A DNA stretch of 64,000 nt from Pseudomonadota bacterium (lineage in GTDB: Bacteria > Pseudomonadota > Gammaproteobacteria > Burkholderiales > Nitrosomonadaceae), in contig JAFEGA010000013.1 in assembly GCA_018240285.1 (NCBI GenBank), forward strand, positions 46,034-110,033. Reading direction: 5' to 3'. Below the pieces are notes generated by a model, which worked only from the letters and a program-made list of their open reading frames with translations, had not been told where the DNA came from and made no database searches. Both the position numbers and the translations under genes were made by a program. Positions 37,800 to 47,340 of the stretch are shown piece after piece; position 1 is the stretch's first letter; each line of letters opens with the position of its first letter.

Positions 37800-38290
37800 A
37801 GATGCCAGAAATTCAGTATCGTGGTCTCTCGTCCGGCAGAGCACCGGTAACCCCGCCAAATCCGGCAAAGCTGCGCATGCTCTCGATTTCGTACAGAGCA
37901 TCTTCCATCTGCCGGCCGGACAGGCTGAACCAGTTCTGCAGGCAGTAGATGCGAAACTGCTCCAAAGCCGCCATCGGCTGACGGCCCCACCGTCTACTCT
38001 TGGGGTAATGCGGTTCAATGTGCAGCAGCAATACTTGCCAAGGTATTACCCCTTCCATCTCGCTTAAGAAAGCCTCCCGGCGCGTCCGGCGTTTCTCGTG
38101 ACTGTGGTTTAGATCGGCAAAACTCGATGGTTGTGTCATGGCGTATTGAGCAATTGTCAGGAAGTGCCATTGTCTCAATTTCCGGGATTTGTTCAGTGAT
38201 TCCTTAGAGTATTGTTTACAGTATTTTGGAGAATGCGAACGCACCTGGTCAAGGTTGAGCAAAAAATCCAGGAACATCTCAAGCGTATAA
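37799..38290 (-). pseudogene. IS5-family transposase fragment (N-terminal part, frameshifted)
   Basis: The minus strand from the ATG at 38139 reads MTQPSSFADLNHSHEKRRTR, then FLSEMEGVIPWQVLLLHIEP, HYPKS, and ALEQFRIYCLQNWFSLSGRQMEDALYEI...MRSFAGF, ALPDE, TTILNFWHL. This is the N-terminal third of an IS5/IS1106-type transposase. Several frameshifts are needed (around GRQPM and at ALPDE/TTIL), and the catalytic core is missing because the sequence ends near 37800. The stretch 38140-38290 is probably part of the same element's upstream end. Confidence 0.75.
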
Positions 38291-38300
38291 CAAATCTTAC

Positions 38301-38414
38301 CTGGGCGAATGTATTCGCTTTGATACCAGACTGCTTCTCTTTCTGAAAGGGCAATCCACTCGCGATCTTCGTGAGTACTTATTTGTGGCTATCGATGATT
38401 TTTCCAGGGAATTG
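38301..38414 (+). pseudogene. IS481-type transposase DDE fragment
   Basis: The plus strand reads LGECIRFDTRLLLFLKGQST, then RDLREYLFVAIDDFSREL, the start of the rve/DDE catalytic domain of IS481-family transposases (the Asp in FDTR and in AIDDFSREL are the expected catalytic region). Similarity stops at 38414. It overlaps the last codons of the amino-acid permease on the other strand, whose stop codon (38391-38389) lies in this fragment. Confidence 0.7.
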
Positions 38415-39963
38415 GATCAGTACGGTGTATGTCATTGCGGTTAACAACCGCACCATTTTTTCCATTATCAGGCACCATATGCGCTCGTTCGAGCGGTAAG
38501 GTTTCTCCCCGAAAGAATCTGGGTTCGTGTAAATTCCACAGCAGCATCAGCAATACACCAAAAAATAATGTAACAACGCCGATTAAGAATACTATGCCTA
38601 CGCCTGCGATTGATCCACTGGATCCATAACCGGGATCCATCATATTCCATGCTTGGATTATCGCGACGGCGATCAGAATGGTGGCGGCAATTCCTGGGAA
38701 GACGACTTGCGATAATGTGGTATGCCAGTGATTGAATGCGGTGCGATGAAAATACATCACACAAGCGAGTGCAGCTATCGTGTAGTAAGTACAAACCGTA
38801 ATACTAACGCTGTGAATTGTGTCCTTGACGATTGATTCGCTGATTAAGCTTAATGTCACATAGATAATTAGCGTCATTAAGCCGATAGTCCAGGTCGCAA
38901 ACTGAGGGGTTTGCGTTGCTTTATTGACTGAAGAGAAGCGATGCGGGAGGGCTCGATACGTTGCCATAGCGAGCGCGGCGCGTGCGGCTGGCATGATTGT
39001 CGACATGGTGGCAGAAAATGCCGAGATTGCGATAATCAGTGCTGCGATAAAAGCACCTTTGTCTCCGATCATGTGGGTTGCCAATACCGTAATAATCGAA
39101 TCGATATTATCAGGGAACGTCAAACTGGAGTTGTCGAGTGCATCAATACCAGCATACGCCAATGCCGCAGTTGCGAAGGTAACATAAGTTACTACCGTGA
39201 TAAGCATCGCGATGATGCCGCTTTGCCCCGCTTGTTCGGCGCTTCCACTCGTTTCTTCGGACATCGCCAAGGATGCGTCAAATCCCCAGAAAATGAATAG
39301 CGCCATCAGAAATCCATTCAAAAATGCATGGAATGATGAAATTGCAAATGGATTGAACCACTCCAGTGACAAAGGTTCAGCAGTGCGTACGACATCGCCT
39401 TGCATTACTTGCGTGAACAAAATTATCGCCAATGCAATTAATCCACCGTATTGCGTAATCGTCAGAATCAGGGTGGTGCGAGAAGATTCTTCCGCGCCAA
39501 GCGCGGTCAGATAAGTTGTACTTAAAATAAATAAAGTTGCGATGCCAAAGTGAAACCAAAACGGTGTTTCCGTCATATTCAGCAAAATAGCCAGCGCATC
39601 GACGATAATTTGTGTTGCCGCAACTCCCGACAGCACGCTGGCCAACAGTAGCGCCCAGCCACCCAGCCAGCCGGATCGCGGTCCGATGGCTTTGGAACCC
39701 CAAGTAAACACTGTTCCTGAATCGGGTGCTGAGGTCGTCAAGTGTTTATAAGACAATGCCACGAAGAACATCGGAATCACCGATAAAATAAACACGATCG
39801 GTAACTGATAACCGCTGTGTGCGGCACCATGCCCCAGTGCGCCGGTTAATGAATAGGCCGGTGCGGTTGCTGCGAGGCCAATGGTAACGGCGGCGGATTT
39901 GGATATCGACCCTTTCTTCAAACCTTTTGTTTTTAGGCCGTGCATTACGGTTTCTTCGTGCAT
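38389..39963 (-). CDS. APC superfamily amino-acid permease
   Basis: A 524-residue inner-membrane transporter with about twelve predicted helices. The APC signature is near the N-terminus: AVTIGLAATAPAYSLTGALG and LSYKHLTTSAPDSGTVFTWG (about 25-90), followed by FWGFDASLAMSEETSG (about 225-240), typical of amino acid-polyamine permeases. AAGGA precedes the ATG at 39963 by six bases. The last residues IPWKNHR and the stop are encoded by the IS481-type fragment, so the natural C-terminus was probably replaced. Transport function may remain since all helices are upstream. Substrate unknown. Confidence 0.88.
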   Translation of the reverse strand: MHEETVMHGLKTKGLKKGSISKSAAVTIGLAATAPAYSLTGALGHGAAHSGYQLPIVFILSVIPMFFVALSYKHLTTSAPDSGTVFTWGSKAIGPRSGWLGGWALLLASVLSGVAATQIIVDALAILLNMTETPFWFHFGIATLFILSTTYLTALGAEESSRTTLILTITQYGGLIALAIILFTQVMQGDVVRTAEPLSLEWFNPFAISSFHAFLNGFLMALFIFWGFDASLAMSEETSGSAEQAGQSGIIAMLITVVTYVTFATAALAYAGIDALDNSSLTFPDNIDSIITVLATHMIGDKGAFIAALIIAISAFSATMSTIMPAARAALAMATYRALPHRFSSVNKATQTPQFATWTIGLMTLIIYVTLSLISESIVKDTIHSVSITVCTYYTIAALACVMYFHRTAFNHWHTTLSQVVFPGIAATILIAVAIIQAWNMMDPGYGSSGSIAGVGIVFLIGVVTLFFGVLLMLLWNLHEPRFFRGETLPLERAHMVPDNGKNGAVVNRNDIHRTDPIPWKNHR

Positions 39964-40309
39964 GTCATTCCTTGTGTTTTGTCAGAGTGCCGGAAGTAAC
40001 ACTCAGAGTTTGCGCAGGAAAGTAACAAAGATTTGTAATGAAGTCAAAAATAGCGCCCGGCTATCATAATGCGCGATTTCATTTGATTTTCATAACCTAT
40101 GAAGTTGAACGGGAGGTAATCAGATCTGCATAAGTGACGAATCATCCATTTCTAATTTTTAGTATGGAACAATGCCTGATTATGTAATTTACAGAACAAT
40201 AATGCCCGATGAATCAACACCTGCTGTCATGAGAAGCGGGGAGGTAAAATAGAATATTAATCATATGCATGAAAATGAAGCAAGAAGTGTTTTTATTTCA
40301 AGAACTATG
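39964..40309. other. Intergenic region, no feature seen
   Basis: A 346-base gap between the permease and the protease gene (both minus strand). I see no ORF with a ribosome site, no RNA gene and no strong hairpin. The permease promoter must lie at its left part. Confidence 0.4.
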
Positions 40310-41848
40310 TCACCCGGCGTACGCCAAACCGGTTTGTGCAAGCCCCGTCAGATGAATATTTTCCGCGTTGATGCCTGTGTCTGCAGCCAATGCAGTGAGG
40401 GCGCCGGTTGAAATTTCGCCGCTATCGAGCATTTTCACGTACGGGGATTTTTCGCTGGAAGTGGGAGCGGAGCCGAACAGGTTTTGCCACAGCAGCGAGA
40501 CAATGGCGTCGTGACTGGTAAGCTTGGTTGCATCGATGGCGAAAGTGGCCAGTTGCTCATAACTCAACCCTTCGTCGGCTTTGGCCAGACCGATACCGGC
40601 GTAATCTTGGTTGACCACAGCAGCAGCGCCGAATACCGCACCGAGCAGTTTAGCGACCTCTCCGGCATGGCCGTCGAGATCGAGCGCCACATGCGTATCG
40701 GCAAATTTTATCCGTTCGACGCTCGTCAACGTATCTTGATTGCTGGGATTGGCGTTATCGGTGAGAGTATAACCGCCAAGTATTGGGCTCAGCGTGAATT
40801 GACCGCGGGGCGAGTCGACTTGCACGGTATCGATCCCTGCGCCGCCGTCCAAGTTGTTGCGGCTGCTGTTGCCGATCAAGATATCGTTACCTTGACCTGC
40901 AAAGGCGTTTTCGATCGTAACGTTGTTGGCGATCCATACGTTTGGAACTGGATCGCCGACATTCACGCCGTTGGATTGAACGTAGACCTGCTGACCGATA
41001 AATGAGCCGTCTCCCGGATTCAAATCGATCAAACCGGACATCGAACCATCGTAGCGGATAGTATCGGTGCCACCCGCATCCCAAAGGGTTTCGTGGTAAG
41101 TGTTTACATCGTTAAAAGCGTAGGTGTCGTCACCGGCATGGTAATGTGTGTTGGCGCCATATAAATATTGCATCGCGGCAATATCGAGCACCATCGGCGT
41201 GGTTGGATGAAAGGAGAATTCGTTACCCGTTTGTCCTTGCAGATTGGCGTAGGTATAGCTCATGACGGTGTGAATAGTGCTGTCCAGATTCGCCGGGAGT
41301 ACCGGCTTGGATGGCATATCGGAATCGGCGAACGGGTGGGTGAGGCCGAGCGCATGTCCCAGTTCATGCAGAAGGGTTTCGAAGGAAATGTTGCCGGGAT
41401 TCCATTCCTGTGAATTGAGCAAACTATTGGTGTTAATCCACACATCTCCCGCCAAGGGGCTGCTGTTGGGCAAGTAAGACCAAGCCAATGTCGATTCATC
41501 GGGATCGCTGGTGTAGGCTGCGCGGATGTCACCTACACTGCCGGGTGTTTCCGTGATCTGTACGAAGTTGATATTGGCGACATTCGCCCACTGCTGCAAC
41601 GCCTGCATAAAAGTGATCTGATCCGCATTCGTCAGCGGTGTAAAGGCGCTGCGCCAAGGTTCTCCATCGCCGGATTGCGAGCCGTATCCATTGGACAGTG
41701 ATGACCAGTAGGAGATGCTGTTGCTGAACGGGAAACTGTATGAAATAGTGGTATTAGCCCAGCGCAAGCTGCCGATGAGCGAATCAATCGAATTATCGTG
41801 AGCCGGTAGGGTACGAGTGATGCTGCTGGAAACAAAAGGCGTCGGCAT
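40310..41848 (-). CDS. Serralysin-like zinc metalloprotease (M10) with RTX-type repeats
   Basis: A 512-residue secreted protease. Zinc site HELGHALGLTHP with H161, E162, H165 and H171, and a Met-turn TVMSYTY near 202-208. The zone after about residue 215 has Gly/Asp/Asn-rich RTX-like repeats (GQGNDILIGNSSRNNLDGGAGIDTV, about 319-343), which bind calcium. The C-terminal 130 residues resemble a DUF4214-type helical domain. There is no N-terminal signal peptide, as expected for type I secretion through a C-terminal signal. No type I secretion genes are in the window, so it is an orphan here. Target unknown. Confidence 0.88.
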   Translation of the reverse strand: MPTPFVSSSITRTLPAHDNSIDSLIGSLRWANTTISYSFPFSNSISYWSSLSNGYGSQSGDGEPWRSAFTPLTNADQITFMQALQQWANVANINFVQITETPGSVGDIRAAYTSDPDESTLAWSYLPNSSPLAGDVWINTNSLLNSQEWNPGNISFETLLHELGHALGLTHPFADSDMPSKPVLPANLDSTIHTVMSYTYANLQGQTGNEFSFHPTTPMVLDIAAMQYLYGANTHYHAGDDTYAFNDVNTYHETLWDAGGTDTIRYDGSMSGLIDLNPGDGSFIGQQVYVQSNGVNVGDPVPNVWIANNVTIENAFAGQGNDILIGNSSRNNLDGGAGIDTVQVDSPRGQFTLSPILGGYTLTDNANPSNQDTLTSVERIKFADTHVALDLDGHAGEVAKLLGAVFGAAAVVNQDYAGIGLAKADEGLSYEQLATFAIDATKLTSHDAIVSLLWQNLFGSAPTSSEKSPYVKMLDSGEISTGALTALAADTGINAENIHLTGLAQTGLAYAG

Positions 41849-42132
41849 AATGGATTCTGGTAACAGGTAAATGAAGGGACGGTTTCGTAAAGTTGTTACG
41901 ATAAATCAACTTAATCTTTTTAGCCCATCTTTTTGAGCTCTTCACAATTTTTCTCTACTAAGTTCACAGAAAATTCATTTAATAAAGAGAATAATGTTGC
42001 AAAACTAAATTCCCTGCTTTTGGAATGGTGTTTCATTAGCGAATATTGGAGCCGGGTTGGCGTTAAATGGTTTTGTATTCATGTGGATTCTTGTTTAATT
42101 TTTAACTTCATAAAGATAGGGATTGAATAGTT

Positions 42133-43488
42133 ATGGCAACTAAGAATGCGATACTATTTTTTGTTTGTTTGTCGATATTGTTTCTATTAAGTTCTCACGC
42201 GAATGCGCTTCCGAGCTTCGCGCGTCAAACTGGATATGCGTGTAGCGCCTGTCATGTTCAATCATTCGGACCTAACCTGACTTCCGTCGGCCGGAATTTT
42301 AAGCTCAACGGCTATACGCAAACGGATGGGAAGAATAACAATCTCATTCCGCTGAGTGGCATGATCCGTGGTTCGTATACACATACCCAGCACGATCAGC
42401 CGGATGGCGCAGCACCGCGCTTTGGCAAGAACGACAACGGTACGATCGATGAAGCCTCCGTTTTTCTGGGAGGGCGCCTGACATCCAAGATCGGTGCATT
42501 TGTCCAAGGGACTTACGATGGCGTGGAAAATATCGGTGTGTTGGATAACACCGATATCCGTTTTGCCGATCATACGGATGTAGCCGGTCAGAAGGTGGTT
42601 TTTGGTTTGACGACGAACAACAATCCGACGGTTACCGACCTGTGGAATACTACACCGACCTGGGGATTCCCATGGAGTTCATCACCTTTGGCACCGACGC
42701 AATCCGCCGCGAACCTGATTGAATCGCTTGGCTCGCAGGTCATTGGTGCAACGGCCTATATGATGCTGAACGATTTTTTGTATGTGGAAGCTGGCGGCTA
42801 TACCAGTTTGGCTAAAAACGCGCAGAAAGGAATCAGTGTATTCGATGCGGAACAACCTAGAATTAACGGTGGCGCGCCGTATTGGCGGGTTGCGTTACAA
42901 AAGGACTGGAGCGGTCATTATGGTGCGGTGGGTGCATACGGCATGCACGCCGACGTCAATCCGCAACGAATCCTCGGTGCGGGCACCGACCGGTACGACG
43001 ATTTCGGTTTTGATTTAACATATCAATATCTCGCCAACCCGGTGCATATTTACGAATTCACCGCGACTTATTTGCGCGAAAACCGGAATCTCAACGCCAG
43101 CTCAGCATTGGGACTGGCTGACAGAGTAAAAAGCAATCTCGATACGGTGCGGATAAGAGCCGGGTATACGTTCCAGCAAACCTACGGTTTGAATCTGTTT
43201 TACAATCAAACCACCGGAACATCCGATACCGTCATCTTCAGTTCCGGTGATCCGATCAGCGGTAGCCGCACGGGTAATCCACTCAGTCAGGCATTTATTG
43301 CCGAAGCCAGTTTTACCCCTTTCGGTAAAACCAACAATTCCGTGATGAGCACGTTTGTTAACCTGCGCATTGCTGCGCAATACGTTCACAATTTCAAGTT
43401 CAACGGCAGCGTGCACAACTATGACGGCTTAGGCCGTAATGCTGTGAACAACGATACGTTCTACCTGAACGGCTGGTTGGCTTTTTGA
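42133..43488 (+). CDS. Cyc2-like outer-membrane cytochrome-porin fusion
   Basis: A 451-residue exported protein: signal peptide about 1-25 (ending SHANA), then a single haem c motif C37-S-A-C40-H41 inside LPSFARQTGYACSACHVQSF and NLTSVGRNFKLNGYT. The rest (about 65-451) is a Gly/Asn/Asp-rich beta-barrel with alternating strands and a C-terminal aromatic residue (NGWLAF), as in outer-membrane porins. The FARQTGxxCxxCH...GRxFKLxGY pattern is that of Cyc2, the fused cytochrome-porin used by iron oxidisers to take electrons from Fe(II). That this protein oxidises iron is not shown. The gene stands alone; 284 AT-rich bases upstream hold only its leader. Confidence 0.75.
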   Translation: MATKNAILFFVCLSILFLLSSHANALPSFARQTGYACSACHVQSFGPNLTSVGRNFKLNGYTQTDGKNNNLIPLSGMIRGSYTHTQHDQPDGAAPRFGKNDNGTIDEASVFLGGRLTSKIGAFVQGTYDGVENIGVLDNTDIRFADHTDVAGQKVVFGLTTNNNPTVTDLWNTTPTWGFPWSSSPLAPTQSAANLIESLGSQVIGATAYMMLNDFLYVEAGGYTSLAKNAQKGISVFDAEQPRINGGAPYWRVALQKDWSGHYGAVGAYGMHADVNPQRILGAGTDRYDDFGFDLTYQYLANPVHIYEFTATYLRENRNLNASSALGLADRVKSNLDTVRIRAGYTFQQTYGLNLFYNQTTGTSDTVIFSSGDPISGSRTGNPLSQAFIAEASFTPFGKTNNSVMSTFVNLRIAAQYVHNFKFNGSVHNYDGLGRNAVNNDTFYLNGWLAF

Positions 43489-43700
43489 TGGATCACCTGA
43501 GAATCCGCGGCGGCTATATAAATTTGGCTATGGAAGCTTGCGCTTCCACGTCAGCCGGCCAGCGATTGATGTCGTGCTGAGATGCACTAGATTTTAGGAG
43601 TTTACTTCGTGAACAGTAACCAGCGGCTGATTCAGAGCGTTGCAGTGCGGTTTCAAGTGAACATTCAAGTTGCTATAACAGATCGTTGTTCGATCGGATG

Positions 43701-44693
43701 CTAATTGCAATAACTATTGTCCTTGAACCATTTGACGGCATCTTCAAGCGCTGCAACTGCAGGCCGGTACCGATAGCCTAATTCCCGTTGCGCTTTTGCG
43801 CTGGAGAAGAACATCAGCTTCTTGGCCATATGAATGCTATCGAGTGTTGCACGCGGTTCTGTGCGCGTGAAGGTTGCGGTTTTTTCCATCAGCCAAGCCA
43901 TCGGCAGCATGATGTTGATCGGTATGCTGAAGCGATTTCTGCGTGTTCCATTAATGTCATCAATAGCTTGCAGAATCTCCAGCAGCGTCATATTGTCTCC
44001 GCCCAGGATGTAGCGTTCTCCTGGTTTTCCATGCTGGAGCGCCAGTAAGTGGCCGTGCGCAATGTCATCGACATGTGCAATATTGAGGCCGGTATTGACA
44101 TAGGCTGGCATGCGACCCATCAAGGTATCCAGTACGATGCGCCCGGTAGGAGTAGGGCGCACGTCGTTGGGACCGATAGGTGTTGAGGGATTGACAATCA
44201 CCAGCGGTAAATGGTGATCATCGGTCAATTGTTTGACCAACTGCTCTGCTTGATACTTGGAACGCTTGTAATGTCCCAAAATGCGCGCAGAATCGGATGG
44301 TGTATCTTCATTGGCCGGTGAGCCATCCGCATTTAATCCGAGTGTCGCCACACTGCTGGTATACACAATGCGTTGAATACCGCCCTCATGAGCGGCCAAG
44401 ATCAGGTCATGCGTGCCATTAACGTTGATTTCGTACATGGTCGCGGGGTCCGGAACCCAAAGCCGGTAGTCGGCGGCGACGTGGAACAGGTTATCGCAAC
44501 CGCGGATTGCAGCCTTTAGCGATTGCCGATTACGCAAATCACCTTCAACGATCTCAACAGAAAAATTTTCCAGATTTCTCCGGTCACTTGCCGGTCTGAC
44601 CAGAACACGAACTTCATGCCCGGCTGCAAGCAGACATCGCATAACCGCGGAGCCTAGAAATCCCGTTGCGCCTGTAACCAATGATTTTGTCAT
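43701..44693 (-). CDS. hpnA: Hopanoid-associated NAD-dependent sugar epimerase HpnA
   Basis: A 330-residue short-chain dehydrogenase of the extended NAD-dependent epimerase type. Rossmann motif TGATGFLG (about 7-14), VRPASDRRNLENF (typical of HpnA), LFHVAADYRLWVPDP (about 69-83), the YxxxK pair in GHYKRSKYQAE (about 140-150), and NPSTPIGPNDVRPTPTG. HpnA acts in hopanoid side-chain or sugar processing; its exact substrate is not known. It is 61 bases after squalene synthase and belongs to the same minus-strand run, which supports a hopanoid role. Confidence 0.9.
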   Translation of the reverse strand: MTKSLVTGATGFLGSAVMRCLLAAGHEVRVLVRPASDRRNLENFSVEIVEGDLRNRQSLKAAIRGCDNLFHVAADYRLWVPDPATMYEINVNGTHDLILAAHEGGIQRIVYTSSVATLGLNADGSPANEDTPSDSARILGHYKRSKYQAEQLVKQLTDDHHLPLVIVNPSTPIGPNDVRPTPTGRIVLDTLMGRMPAYVNTGLNIAHVDDIAHGHLLALQHGKPGERYILGGDNMTLLEILQAIDDINGTRRNRFSIPINIMLPMAWLMEKTATFTRTEPRATLDSIHMAKKLMFFSSAKAQRELGYRYRPAVAALEDAVKWFKDNSYCN

Positions 44694-44754
44694 GCGCCGA
44701 AAGCTAATCGAGAACTGATTGAAAATAAGATGGATACAACACGTTACTTATCCT

Positions 44755-45813
44755 TTATTTCACTTCCAAGAACGCTATTTTATCGATATCGATTTCAGGA
44801 AGGTTCCGGGATGTCAGCTTAAACAAGAATTCCAATATCCAATCGTGGCTCGCAAACAGACTGGTTGTGATGATGGTGGCTTTAACGCTGCGGCGGCTGA
44901 TTTTAACTTGAGAGCCTGCGGAAAAATCGCGATGTTGATTGATTTTGTTCAATGTCAGGATGGCCATGCCGATCGCCCACAAACAAAAGCGGCGGATTCC
45001 CTTTTCTTGCGGTGGAATCAAACTGGTATAAATAAGCGCATTCTGCAGATGGCATTTAGCGACTGCCAGTAATTCCGCTAATCCGGCTTGAAATTTCTCA
45101 TCCGATGTACCGGGCTGCAAGTCGCGCAGATTGAATCCGTTTTTAAGAAAAATATCTTGCGGCAGCCAGCAAGCGCCACGTTTACGGTCATCCCAGATGT
45201 CTTTGAGGATGTTTGTCATCTGCAATCCCTGTCCGAATGATACCGACAGCTTCATCAATGTGGATTTGTGCGCATCGATATCATTCGAGTAATCACAGAA
45301 TAGCTCGGTCAGCATTTCACCGACGACACCGGCGACGTAGTAACAATATTGATTCATCTCGGACAAATCTTTCAACCCATCCAGGGATTCGGTTTCCTGA
45401 TAATCCGCCATGCCTTTCGCCATGATGCGCACGCAGCGCTCCAGCGCGCGGCGTTGCACCGGATTAAAACTATGCGTGATGCGAATGACTGCCGGTGTAT
45501 TTTTGATGAGATCATGTTCCGCCGGAATCGTGTGGTTGGAAAGCAGCGGATAAAGCTTTTGTGCGAATTCTTCCGCCGATGCGTTTCCACATACGACCTC
45601 GGCAAACATATCGGATAACACCCGGGTCTGCTCGTTAGTCAATGCGCTATCGTCTTCAATGGTATCGGTAATACGGCATAACAGATAGGCATTACCGATC
45701 ACGCGGCGCAATGCCTCGGGCAATTGCGGAATGGTCAGCGCGAAAGTGCGCGAGACACCTTGCAGGATATGATCTTGATACTGTTCATCAGCGATTTTGG
45801 GTGGGCTTGTCAT
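44755..45813 (-). CDS. Squalene synthase
   Basis: A 352-residue farnesyl-diphosphate farnesyltransferase of the trans-isoprenyl (squalene/phytoene) family: joins two farnesyl diphosphates to squalene, the hopanoid precursor. Substrate-binding Asp motifs: LLCRITDTIEDD (about 44-55) and the second Asp-rich motif NILKDIWDD (about 199-207), with CYYVAGVVGEML and SFGQGLQMTN between them. It is of the single-enzyme type rather than HpnC/HpnD pairs. Same strand and close to lysA and hpnA. Whether it makes squalene rather than phytoene is inferred from the hpnA neighbour. Confidence 0.88.
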   Translation of the reverse strand: MTSPPKIADEQYQDHILQGVSRTFALTIPQLPEALRRVIGNAYLLCRITDTIEDDSALTNEQTRVLSDMFAEVVCGNASAEEFAQKLYPLLSNHTIPAEHDLIKNTPAVIRITHSFNPVQRRALERCVRIMAKGMADYQETESLDGLKDLSEMNQYCYYVAGVVGEMLTELFCDYSNDIDAHKSTLMKLSVSFGQGLQMTNILKDIWDDRKRGACWLPQDIFLKNGFNLRDLQPGTSDEKFQAGLAELLAVAKCHLQNALIYTSLIPPQEKGIRRFCLWAIGMAILTLNKINQHRDFSAGSQVKISRRSVKATIITTSLFASHDWILEFLFKLTSRNLPEIDIDKIAFLEVK

Positions 45814-45876
45814 TACGGATTTTTTATAAAGCGATACAGCATAGTACTACAATTAAACGCATCTCCAAATGGCGAT

Positions 45877-47133
45877 TTATTGCGGCAGAGTATGTTCGGC
45901 TGCAATCAGCTCATCGATTGTTTCACGCTGCCGGATGACGTGAATGGTATCGCGATCCACCATGATTTCAGCAGCACGCGGCCTAGTGTTGTAATTCGAA
46001 CTCATACTCATGCCATAAGCACCGGTCGACATGACGGCGAGCAAAGCGCCGTCATTCAAACTGAGTTTGCGATCATGGCCGAGAAAATCACCGGTTTCGC
46101 ACACCGGACCGACAACTTGATAACTTTTGAATTCGCCGCCATTTTTATGCACCGGAAGAATGTCGTGATACGCATCGTACAAGGCCGGACGCATCAGATC
46201 GTTCATCGCAGCATCGACAATTGCGAAGTTACGCGCCGGGGTATGTTTGAGATACTCAACCCGCGTCAACAGAATACCGGAATTTCCTACTAGCGAACGG
46301 CCCGGTTCGATTAGCAGGCGCTGTTTAACCTGTTGTGTACTGGCGCACAGTGCGGAAACGTAATCCTTGATACTTGGTGGTGTTTCATCGGTGTAACGGA
46401 TACCGAGTCCACCGCCCAAATCCAAGTGCTCAATCCGCAAGCCTTGCGATTGCAAGGTTTCGAGCAACCTAAGCATTTTACTGCTGGCTTGCAGAAAAGG
46501 CTCAAGCTCGGTCAATTGGGAACCAATATGGCAATCCAATCCGGTAAAGCGGATGTGAGGATATTGGTGCGCCGATTGATAAATCCGCTCGGCTTCGCTG
46601 GCGGGAACGCCAAATTTGTTTTCCTTCAGGCCGGTGGAAATATAAGGATGTGTTTTGGCATCTACATCCGGATTGACGCGCAGGCTGACCGGCGCAATCT
46701 TGCCCATGTCTTTAGCAATTTGGTTGAGCACAATTAACTCGGCTTCGGATTCGACATTGAAGCACAGAATATTGGCATTCAAGGCTAAGCGCATTTCCCC
46801 GGCATTTTTGCCAACACCGGAAAAAACAGTCTTGCCAGGATCGCCGCCTGCTTTGATGACGCGCTGCAATTCTCCGCCTGATACGATATCGAAACCGCTG
46901 CCAAGCCGTGCGAACAGGTTGAGTATGGCGATATTCGAGTTGGCTTTTACCGCGTAGCAGATCAGGTGATCGCGGTTTGCAAATGCGGAATCAAACGCCT
47001 GGTAAGCCTGAGTCAGAGCGGCCCGGGAGTAGACATAACAGGGTGTGCCGAATTCATGGGCGATTTGTTTCAAAGAAACCGATTCAACAAACAATTCGTT
47101 GTCACGGTAATTAAATTCAGGAAAACCGCTCAT
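45877..47133 (-). CDS. lysA: Diaminopimelate decarboxylase
   Basis: Last step of lysine synthesis: meso-diaminopimelate to lysine and CO2. The 418-residue alanine-racemase-fold PLP enzyme has the PLP-lysine in YAVKANSNIAIL (about 55-66), HIGSQLTELEPF (about 197-208), EPGRSLVGNSGILLT (about 275-289), and the dimer-site Cys in GPVCETGDFLG (about 344-354). Its start codon overlaps the stop of lptM (ATGA), so translation is coupled. Followed by squalene synthase and hpnA on the same strand. Confidence 0.97.
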   Translation of the reverse strand: MSGFPEFNYRDNELFVESVSLKQIAHEFGTPCYVYSRAALTQAYQAFDSAFANRDHLICYAVKANSNIAILNLFARLGSGFDIVSGGELQRVIKAGGDPGKTVFSGVGKNAGEMRLALNANILCFNVESEAELIVLNQIAKDMGKIAPVSLRVNPDVDAKTHPYISTGLKENKFGVPASEAERIYQSAHQYPHIRFTGLDCHIGSQLTELEPFLQASSKMLRLLETLQSQGLRIEHLDLGGGLGIRYTDETPPSIKDYVSALCASTQQVKQRLLIEPGRSLVGNSGILLTRVEYLKHTPARNFAIVDAAMNDLMRPALYDAYHDILPVHKNGGEFKSYQVVGPVCETGDFLGHDRKLSLNDGALLAVMSTGAYGMSMSSNYNTRPRAAEIMVDRDTIHVIRQRETIDELIAAEHTLPQ

Positions 47134-47255
47134 TTTTTCAGTGCTTCTTTGGATGATGCCGAAGCTTCCTCGACCTTGGGAAGATAAAGCGGTCCTTTAA
47201 GGCCGCAAGCGCTAAGCAAGTAAGCTGAGAACAGCGCGATTAGAAATAAACGCAT
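47130..47255 (-). CDS. lptM: LptM/YifL-type small lipoprotein
   Basis: A 41-residue lipoprotein: signal MRLFLIALFSAYLLSAC with lipobox LSAC, then the signature CGLKGPLYLP (17-26), typical of LptM, which assists LptD maturation in the outer membrane. The start at 47255 has AGGAG eight bases upstream; the longer frame to 47315 would bury the signal. Its stop overlaps the lysA start by four bases, the usual lptM-lysA arrangement. Confidence 0.9.
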   Translation of the reverse strand: MRLFLIALFSAYLLSACGLKGPLYLPKVEEASASSKEALKK

Positions 47256-47340
47256 GAGAATCTCCTGGAACAATAATGACCGGATACTAACATAAGCGCA
47301 TACCGGATTAATCAAACTTAAAATTAATTTGGCTGTTGAG

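Noticed and set aside
43609..43704. 31-codon ORF (VNSNQRLIQSV...) with GTG start and an AGGAG site
   Set aside because: Too short and without a recognisable protein; it overlaps the hpnA stop. Chance cannot be excluded.
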